A stretch of DNA of 64,000 nt from Catenibacterium mitsuokai (GTDB lineage Bacteria; Bacillota_I; Bacilli_A; Erysipelotrichales; Coprobacillaceae): positions 1,543,972 to 1,607,971 of the forward strand of contig NZ_CP102271.1 in the NCBI RefSeq assembly GCF_025148785.1. The letters run 5' to 3'. Positions 59,224-64,000 of the stretch are shown piece by piece; positions within the stretch are counted from its first letter, which is position 1; each line of letters begins with the position of its first letter. Both the position numbers and the translations under genes were made by a program. The notes below the pieces were generated by a model that saw only the letters and a program-made list of their open reading frames with translations, did no database searches and was not told the origin of the DNA.

Positions 59224-60357
59224 ATGCCTAGAAACGCTAGATTTAGACGCAGACCGAATAATAGTGGAACTGTTATCAAACTTCCGGGCAATAGAAGAAA
59301 GCCCTACTGTGCTCGAATTTCAGCGGATTCAAGAGACCTCATAACCGGAAAGAAGAAACAAATCAGCATCGGAACGTTTGCAACTCGTGAAGAAGCATTG
59401 AATGCCTTATCTATTTACTCATTAAAGAGATCAAGCAGCATAACAAATGAAGAAGCTAGAAACCTCGCTCCTGATCTGTTTGACAGAATACAGGAAAAGA
59501 CACAGAAGAAAGTGCCAACGTTCAAAGAAATCTTTACTATCATAGACAATGAAACCTTTATTAAGAGAACCGAAAAAGGACACAAAAACATTCTGAATGC
59601 TTTTAGCCACCTCGATAGGTTGTCAAATATGCCTGTCAATATAATCACATTAAGAGATATGCAGAACATATTTGATGAAATGGATACTGGTGTAAGTGTA
59701 CAGAGAGATATGAAGCTTATCTGTGTCAAAGTCTTCGAGTATGCAGTGATGCACAAATATATCAGTAGAGATGATGATTATTCTACTTATATAAAAATAA
59801 AGAATCTCCCTAAATCAACAATGCACAAATCCTTTACTTTAGATGAAATAAGAAAACTCAAGAAATTAGATACTCCAGAAGCGCATGCGATACTTATTTA
59901 TATCTATACAGGGTGTAGGCTTTCCGAACTCCTCTCACTTGATAGAAAACAGATACACATAGATGAGCCTTGCAACGATGATGGAGTAGAAAGAAAAATC
60001 AGTTATATCATTACCGGTTCTAAGACTGAAGCTGGAAGAAACAGAATCATTCCGATTCATGAAGGAATCAAGCAGTATGTCATTGATGAACTGATTAATA
60101 AGAAAGAAAGACTATTTGATTCTAAGCGCACATGGTTTTACATGACTGTACTCTATACCCTCAATGATCAGCTAGGCATGAACCACAAGATGCATGATAC
60201 AAGAGATACTTTTGCTTCTCTTTGTCAGCTTTACAATATTGATATTTATATACGTAAGAAGGTTCTTGGGCACAAACTGAATGATATCACCTTTGATATC
60301 TATACCAATGCCTCTAAGAATAAGTTATGGACAGAGATCAATAAGATTAAATTTTGA
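59224..60357 (+). CDS. int: Tyrosine-recombinase integrase
   Basis: A 377-residue integrase. The N-terminal arm-binding domain is at ~1-65 (GNRRKPYCARISADSRDLIT), the core-binding domain at ~95-185, and the catalytic domain follows: R232 (YTGCRLSELL), H324 and R327 (HDTRDTFASL), H350 (LGHKLNDI) and Y360 (FDIYTNAS). ATG 59224 has GAAAGGACG upstream; an upstream TTG frame is less likely. It lies 150 bp from attR. Confidence 0.94.
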   Translation: MPRNARFRRRPNNSGTVIKLPGNRRKPYCARISADSRDLITGKKKQISIGTFATREEALNALSIYSLKRSSSITNEEARNLAPDLFDRIQEKTQKKVPTFKEIFTIIDNETFIKRTEKGHKNILNAFSHLDRLSNMPVNIITLRDMQNIFDEMDTGVSVQRDMKLICVKVFEYAVMHKYISRDDDYSTYIKIKNLPKSTMHKSFTLDEIRKLKKLDTPEAHAILIYIYTGCRLSELLSLDRKQIHIDEPCNDDGVERKISYIITGSKTEAGRNRIIPIHEGIKQYVIDELINKKERLFDSKRTWFYMTVLYTLNDQLGMNHKMHDTRDTFASLCQLYNIDIYIRKKVLGHKLNDITFDIYTNASKNKLWTEINKIKF

Positions 60358-60358
60358 G

Positions 60359-60389
60359 AGGTTTATGAAAGGTTTATGCGAGGTTTATG
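60359..60389 (+). repeat. Three AGGTTTATG repeats, 11-bp period
   Basis: AGGTTTATG at 60359-60367, 60370-60378 and 60381-60389, directly after the integrase stop. Exact helical phasing beside attR suggests cooperative binding of excisionase or integrase arm domains. Confidence 0.65.
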
Positions 60390-60434
60390 ATATACTTATT
60401 GTGTTAGCGGTTGAAGCACTCTAAACGGTTTTCT

Positions 60435-60458
60435 TGTTACTGATTTGTTACTAGTTTA
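60435..60458 (+). repeat. Right copy of the 24-bp direct repeat
   Basis: Identical to 22396-22419 in the same orientation. It ends 51 bp before the attR core. Probable integrase arm site. Confidence 0.65.
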
Positions 60459-60509
60459 CGCTTTCATAGTGTTTCATACCCCTAAAAAACCGCATAAATA
60501 CAGGAGGAA

Positions 60510-60537
60510 ATTTATTATGAAACATTTATATATGATG
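60510..60537 (+). repeat. attR: attR, 28-bp attachment core
   Basis: Identical to 22333-22360. It covers the ATG (60517) of the phosphoglycerate-mutase-like gene. AGGAGG at 60502-60507, just before the core, is phage DNA. Confidence 0.92.
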
Positions 60538-61095
60538 CGTCATGGACAGACTCTATTTAATGTTCGAAGAAGAATTCAGGGATCATGTGATTCTCCGCTT
60601 ACTGAACTAGGTATTAAGCAGGCAAAAGCTGCAAAAGAGTTAATCAAGGATATTCCTTTTGATCATTACTACTCTAGTACGGCTGAAAGAGCATCGGATA
60701 CATTAGAAATAGTAACAGACGGTCAAGTACCTTATACAAGAGTAAAAGGTCTTAAGGAAAGAGATTTTGGATTATTTGAAGGAGAAAGTGAAGATTTAAA
60801 TCCTCATTTTGATGATTTTAAATATGATGACTTATTTCCCCATTATGGTGGCGAAACAACCAAGCAAGTACAACATAGAGTTGTAAAAACATTAACTGAA
60901 ATCATGAATAAAGAAGATCATGAAGTAGTTCTTGCAGTAAGTCATGCCGGTGCTTCTATGCAATTCTTTAGTGCATTTAATGACCCAGCCTTTATTTTTA
61001 ACTCTGGAGGATTAACTAATTGCTGTATTCTTCATTATACATATGACAACAATGAGTTTAAATTTGTAGAAATATTAAGACCAGAGGTAAAGTAG
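60517..61095 (+). CDS. Histidine phosphatase/phosphoglycerate mutase family protein, prophage target gene
   Basis: A 192-residue enzyme of the GpmB-like branch. MRHGQTLFNVRRRIQGSCDS carries the phosphohistidine and RHG motif, LKERDFGLFEGE the glutamate, and AVSHAGAS the second histidine. It could dephosphorylate sugar phosphates. ATG 60517 lies in the attachment core. The AGGAGG ribosome site comes from the prophage, as does any promoter. The true substrate is unknown. Confidence 0.9.
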   Translation: MKHLYMMRHGQTLFNVRRRIQGSCDSPLTELGIKQAKAAKELIKDIPFDHYYSSTAERASDTLEIVTDGQVPYTRVKGLKERDFGLFEGESEDLNPHFDDFKYDDLFPHYGGETTKQVQHRVVKTLTEIMNKEDHEVVLAVSHAGASMQFFSAFNDPAFIFNSGGLTNCCILHYTYDNNEFKFVEILRPEVK

Positions 61096-61101
61096 ATACA
61101 T

Positions 61102-61905
61102 ATGAAAGAAAAAGTATTATTTTTTGATATTGATGGTACGCTTGTAGATAACACTTATGGAGTTTATGAAGTACCTGAAGGTGTAAAAAGAGAACTTAAA
61201 AGAATTCAAAATGATGGGCATAAGCTTTTTATCTGCAGTGGTCGTCCTAAAGCCATGATTAACCAGCAGTTCCTTGATTTGGGTTTTGATGGTTATGTCT
61301 TATATAACGGTGGTTATATCGAGATTGATGGTGAATCTATCTTTGAAGAGAGAATGGATACAGAACTTGCGACTCAGACAGTTGATATGCTTGAAGAACT
61401 GAATTGTGATTATATGATTGAAACAGCACATCATATTTATATTGATAAGCGTTATAAAGAGCTTTATACGTTCTTTAAGAACCTCGGCATGGAAGAGATG
61501 TTCTCTATGGATTTTGACCGTGATGATGTCTTAAAACGTGCCATTAAAATAGAAGCCAATGTCACAAATAAAGACAAGCAGAAAGTAAGCGACTATTTAG
61601 ATGGTAAGTTTGGTACTACTATCAGTTTTGATCAGCATGGCAGTGATAATTCATTTGAGTTCTTTTCACCAACCATGAGTAAAGCCATCGGTATTAAGAA
61701 AGTTCTCGAATATTATGGTTTAGATATCAAAGATACCTATGCATTTGGTGATGGTCTTAATGATATTGAAATGATTCAGTTATGTCAGATAGGTGTAGCT
61801 ATGGGTAATGCCGTAGATGAATTAAAGGCACAAGCCGATATCATCTGCAAATCTATCGATAAAAATGGGTTAGAGGATATTCTTAAGGCATTATTTCCAC
61901 AATAA
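61102..61905 (+). CDS. Cof-type HAD-IIB family phosphatase
   Basis: A 267-residue paralogue of the HAD enzyme at 19.1 kb. Motif I is LFFDIDGTLVDN, motif II is FICSGRPKAMI, and motif IV is YAFGDGLNDIEMIQ. It lies 6 bp after the phosphoglycerate-mutase-like gene and should be cotranscribed, so it too is now driven from the prophage end or an internal promoter. The substrate is unknown. Confidence 0.9.
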   Translation: MKEKVLFFDIDGTLVDNTYGVYEVPEGVKRELKRIQNDGHKLFICSGRPKAMINQQFLDLGFDGYVLYNGGYIEIDGESIFEERMDTELATQTVDMLEELNCDYMIETAHHIYIDKRYKELYTFFKNLGMEEMFSMDFDRDDVLKRAIKIEANVTNKDKQKVSDYLDGKFGTTISFDQHGSDNSFEFFSPTMSKAIGIKKVLEYYGLDIKDTYAFGDGLNDIEMIQLCQIGVAMGNAVDELKAQADIICKSIDKNGLEDILKALFPQ

Positions 61906-61953
61906 ACATCTTATCTTCACATAGGTATGATATACTCTAGTCGAGGTGATTTC

Positions 61954-62100
61954 ATGAAAAAAGACAATGGTAAATTAGCATATTATTTACCTATTGGCAT
62001 CAGTTTAGGTGTCGTATTTGGTATTTGTTTTGACAATATAGGTATAGGAATCTGCTTAGGTGTCGGTGCAGCCCTTCCATTGTTTCCGATAAAAAAATAA
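61954..62100 (+). CDS. 48-residue membrane protein
   Basis: MKKDNGKLAYYLPIGISLGV, followed by a Gly-rich hydrophobic stretch (NIGIGICLGVGAALPLFPI). Two short helices with small-residue packing. GAGGTG precedes the ATG, and a TATACT-like box lies about 20 bp further up. Similar small proteins are widespread in Bacillota, function unknown. Confidence 0.7.
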   Translation: MKKDNGKLAYYLPIGISLGVVFGICFDNIGIGICLGVGAALPLFPIKK

Positions 62101-62118
62101 TCCTCCGCAAGGAGGATT
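62099..62118 (-). terminator. Terminator of the nitroreductase gene
   Basis: AATCCTCC/GGAGGATT stem with a 4-base loop, followed on the minus strand by ATTTTTTTATC. Plus-strand use is weaker. Confidence 0.82.
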
Positions 62119-62124
62119 ATTTCA

Positions 62125-62637
62125 TTATTCGATTGTAATCACACGATGATCAAGACGAGGTGCTGCTTCTGGAGCCTTACCATCCGCAAATCCTATAATA
62201 ACATTTCCGATACCTTCATAGTCTTCTTCAATGCCCCATTCTTTAAGAAGTCTTCTTCCTTCTTCACCTTCAAATACTTCTTTCGCACGATGAATCCAGC
62301 AAGAACCAAGTCCTAAGCCATGTGCTTCATTGAGCATATTACCAATCGCAAGTGATCCATCATAGATATATGTAGGATATTCTTTCTTTGCTAATACTAC
62401 AATCACTACAGGCGCACCATAGAAAGGATCTTTATCACTTCCCATAATATCAGCATTCAACTTTGATAAATAATCTCTCATTTCTTTATTCTTTACTACT
62501 ACAAACTTAACGCCCTGTCTGCCCATACCAGTAGGAGCATATAAACCAGCTTCTACAATTCTCTCAAGATCTTCATCTCTAGGCATTTCATCTGTATATT
62601 TTCTAATACTTCTTCTTGTTTTTAAAACATCTAACAT
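62125..62637 (-). CDS. Nitroreductase-family flavoprotein
   Basis: A 170-residue FMN-dependent NAD(P)H oxidoreductase. TRRSIRKYTDEMPRDEDLER and EAGLYAPTGMGRQGVKFVVV are the FMN-binding start. LAIGNMLNEAHGLGLGSCWI and GNVIIGFADGKAPEAAPRLD are also conserved. It lies 2 bp after the MFS gene in the same operon. The substrate is unknown. Confidence 0.92.
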   Translation of the reverse strand: MLDVLKTRRSIRKYTDEMPRDEDLERIVEAGLYAPTGMGRQGVKFVVVKNKEMRDYLSKLNADIMGSDKDPFYGAPVVIVVLAKKEYPTYIYDGSLAIGNMLNEAHGLGLGSCWIHRAKEVFEGEEGRRLLKEWGIEEDYEGIGNVIIGFADGKAPEAAPRLDHRVITIE

Positions 62638-62639
62638 AT

Positions 62640-63824
62640 TTAAGCCCCCTTCTTATTTACGTTCTCAACAGTCACAATCATCACAATTGTGCCTAATGCA
62701 CTTAATACTAAACCTAAAAATAATGTTTCATAAACACCCATACTATCTAGTAAAATACCACCTAAGAAACTAGCTAGTACACCAGATACAGTCATACTTG
62801 TAGTAACGAGTGCCTGTCCTTTAACTGCATCCTTTGCATCAAATAATTTATCTACATAATAAACTGATGCTGGAATAAATAATGCATAAGCAAGCATCTG
62901 TGTAGCCTGAGCTAAATAGATCATAAACATATTTGTCGCAAAATAAGTTAATGTATGTTTAAGTGTGAAGAATATTGCGGAAATGATGATTGTATTTTTG
63001 ATATTGATTTTATTTTTATACTTTTCAAATAAAGCCATTGTTGGTAGTTCCAACATCGCAGCCAAGAATACTGCATTACCCATATCTCCAGTATTACCAC
63101 CAACGTTTCTAATTACGTTAATAAAGAAATTGTTGATGATTGTATGATCAAAATAAACTAATACAAAACCAGCTAAAAAGATCATGAATTTAAGATGCTT
63201 CTTAATAAAAGCTCCTGTGCTTTCTTTTTCGACTACTTTTTCTTCAATGACTTCATCTATTTCAGCTTCTGGCATCTTAAATGAGCGAATGAGAGGTAAA
63301 ATACCTAAGAAGATAACAATATAAGCAAGCGGCATTAAAGTAGGGCTCACTGCTTTTACTACATTTCCTAATACAAGAGACGCAAGAGCATAAGCCACTG
63401 ATCCAATACCACGTGCTACACCAAACTTAACATCAATACCCTGTTTCTGGAATGCGAAAGCAAGTGAGTTAACTAAAGGCATTGTAGTATAAAGAATTGT
63501 AGAAACTGCAATAAACAAAGCAGCAGCTAAGAATGTCACCTTACTTACAAACATAAGTAATACAGATAGAATACTACAAAGACCAAACATGATCATTAAG
63601 ACTTTCTTCATAGAAATGTTTGACTTATCTACAAATCCTCCAAGTACGGGTTGTGCAATACTTGTTAGAATATTTGCGATTGCAAGTACAATCCCAATTA
63701 AAGATGAGCTCATGCCAACTGACCCTAGATATACTGCAGCATAGCCCATAACTGCACAGAATCCTACAAAGTAAATCCCCTGCAACATTGAGTATTTAAT
63801 ATTAATACTTTTTGACTGATCCAT
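62640..63824 (-). CDS. MFS transporter
   Basis: 394 residues with 12 predicted helices of the major facilitator superfamily, MFS_1-like/oligosaccharide-symporter branch. QPVLGGFVDKSNISMKKVLM is the loop 2-3 motif, and GFCAVMGYAAVYLGSVGMSS the first helices. A Glu-rich central loop (EIDEVIEEKVVEKE) lies between the halves. It is in an operon with the nitroreductase. The substrate is not predictable. Confidence 0.85.
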   Translation of the reverse strand: MDQSKSINIKYSMLQGIYFVGFCAVMGYAAVYLGSVGMSSSLIGIVLAIANILTSIAQPVLGGFVDKSNISMKKVLMIMFGLCSILSVLLMFVSKVTFLAAALFIAVSTILYTTMPLVNSLAFAFQKQGIDVKFGVARGIGSVAYALASLVLGNVVKAVSPTLMPLAYIVIFLGILPLIRSFKMPEAEIDEVIEEKVVEKESTGAFIKKHLKFMIFLAGFVLVYFDHTIINNFFINVIRNVGGNTGDMGNAVFLAAMLELPTMALFEKYKNKINIKNTIIISAIFFTLKHTLTYFATNMFMIYLAQATQMLAYALFIPASVYYVDKLFDAKDAVKGQALVTTSMTVSGVLASFLGGILLDSMGVYETLFLGLVLSALGTIVMIVTVENVNKKGA

Positions 63825-63902
63825 TATATAATCTCCCTTACATGTGATAAGAATATTATAACAGAATAGAAATAATTCTGTAATCTCTTACATATTCTGA
63901 AA

Positions 63903-63929
63903 ATAAAAAACTCAGGATTTCTCCTGAGT
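63903..63929 (-). terminator. Terminator after tRNA-Ser
   Basis: ACTCAGGA/TCCTGAGT stem (63910-63929) followed on the minus strand by TTTTTTATTTTC, directly downstream of the tRNA 3' end. Confidence 0.88.
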
Positions 63930-63938
63930 AACATTCAA

Positions 63939-64000
63939 TGGCGCAGGTTGAGGGATTCGAACCCCCGCAGGACGTTAATCCTCTGTCGGTTTTCAAGACC
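63939..64000 (-). tRNA. tRNA-Ser (anticodon UGA), 3' part only
   Basis: Minus strand. The anticodon loop reads CTTGAAAA (anticodon TGA), then comes a long variable arm, the T-loop GGTTCGAATCC, and an encoded CCA end at 63939. The long variable arm identifies a class II serine tRNA. The 5' half lies beyond the window. Confidence 0.9.

Larger units (their letters stand above)
22333..60537. mobile_element. Complete-looking siphovirus-type prophage
   Basis: It is bounded by a 28-bp direct repeat (22333-22360 and 60510-60537) and holds integrase, CI/Cro control genes, replication, packaging, head, tail and lysis modules in the usual order of temperate Bacillota siphophages. Length is about 38.2 kb. 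One gene is split by a group I intron, which splicing should repair, and one early gene carries a frameshift. No essential module is obviously missing, so it may be inducible. Confidence 0.95.

Noticed and set aside
1-64000. CRISPR array or cas genes
   Set aside because: No regularly spaced repeats of 24-40 bp and no Cas protein. The repeats found are att cores, arm sites and IS pieces.

Overview
This AT-rich window comes from a low-GC Gram-positive bacterium (Bacillota). An intestinal Erysipelotrichia-type organism fits best. That placement is inference from gene content: ECF vitamin uptake, cellobiose-type PTS and GH1 genes, an orphan citrate synthase, and Bacillota-type phage and IS families. 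No marker gene in the window proves it.

Chromosome, left part (1-22.3 kb). The minus strand carries the 5' part of coaBC and a pantothenate-type ECF S component. An RpiR/MurR regulator and a GH1 6-phospho-beta-glucosidase follow as a divergent pair with a perfect inverted-repeat operator between them. Next come a sugar nucleotidyltransferase, a two-gene AbiH defence operon and an orphan cellobiose-type EIIB with a cre-like site. Two insertion sequences follow: a solo TnpB element with omega-RNA-like hairpins, and an IS110 element with a structured candidate bridge-RNA region. Beyond them lie an operon of LUD protein, amylomaltase, patatin and GNAT, then an isochorismatase-like hydrolase, ilvE, a decayed TnpB relic, a 29-residue membrane peptide, citrate synthase, and a HAD phosphatase/P-type ATPase pair.

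Prophage (about 22,333-60,537, roughly 38.2 kb). A 28-bp direct repeat marks attL and attR and covers the start codon of a phosphoglycerate-mutase-family gene. The gene at attR keeps its full reading frame and gains a phage-supplied ribosome-binding site, while attL leaves a 26-codon stub. Nearly all phage genes read leftward: Cro-like regulator, antirepressor, recombination and replication genes (RecF/SbcC-like ATPase, Sak4-like ATPase, DUF669, SF2 helicase, primase-helicase, RusA), many small early genes, an ArpU-like late regulator, terminase, portal, gp7-like head protein fused to a GNAT-like domain, scaffold, capsid, connectors, tail, tape measure, baseplate/fibre genes, holin and amidase. 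The CI-like repressor, a PH-domain protein and the integrase read rightward at the right end. A separate rightward operon of two hydrophobic peptides and an RHH-like protein sits beside attL behind a near-consensus sigma-A promoter.

The most striking element is a 262-nt group I intron (33,768-34,029, minus strand) inside the tape-measure gene. It has no ORF and closely resembles the phage T4 td intron core. Removing it joins two reading frames exactly across the conserved tape-measure sequence.

Chromosome, right part (60.5-64 kb). The phosphoglycerate-mutase-like gene, a Cof-type HAD phosphatase and a 48-residue membrane protein read rightward. A nitroreductase, an MFS transporter and a partial tRNA-Ser(UGA) read leftward.
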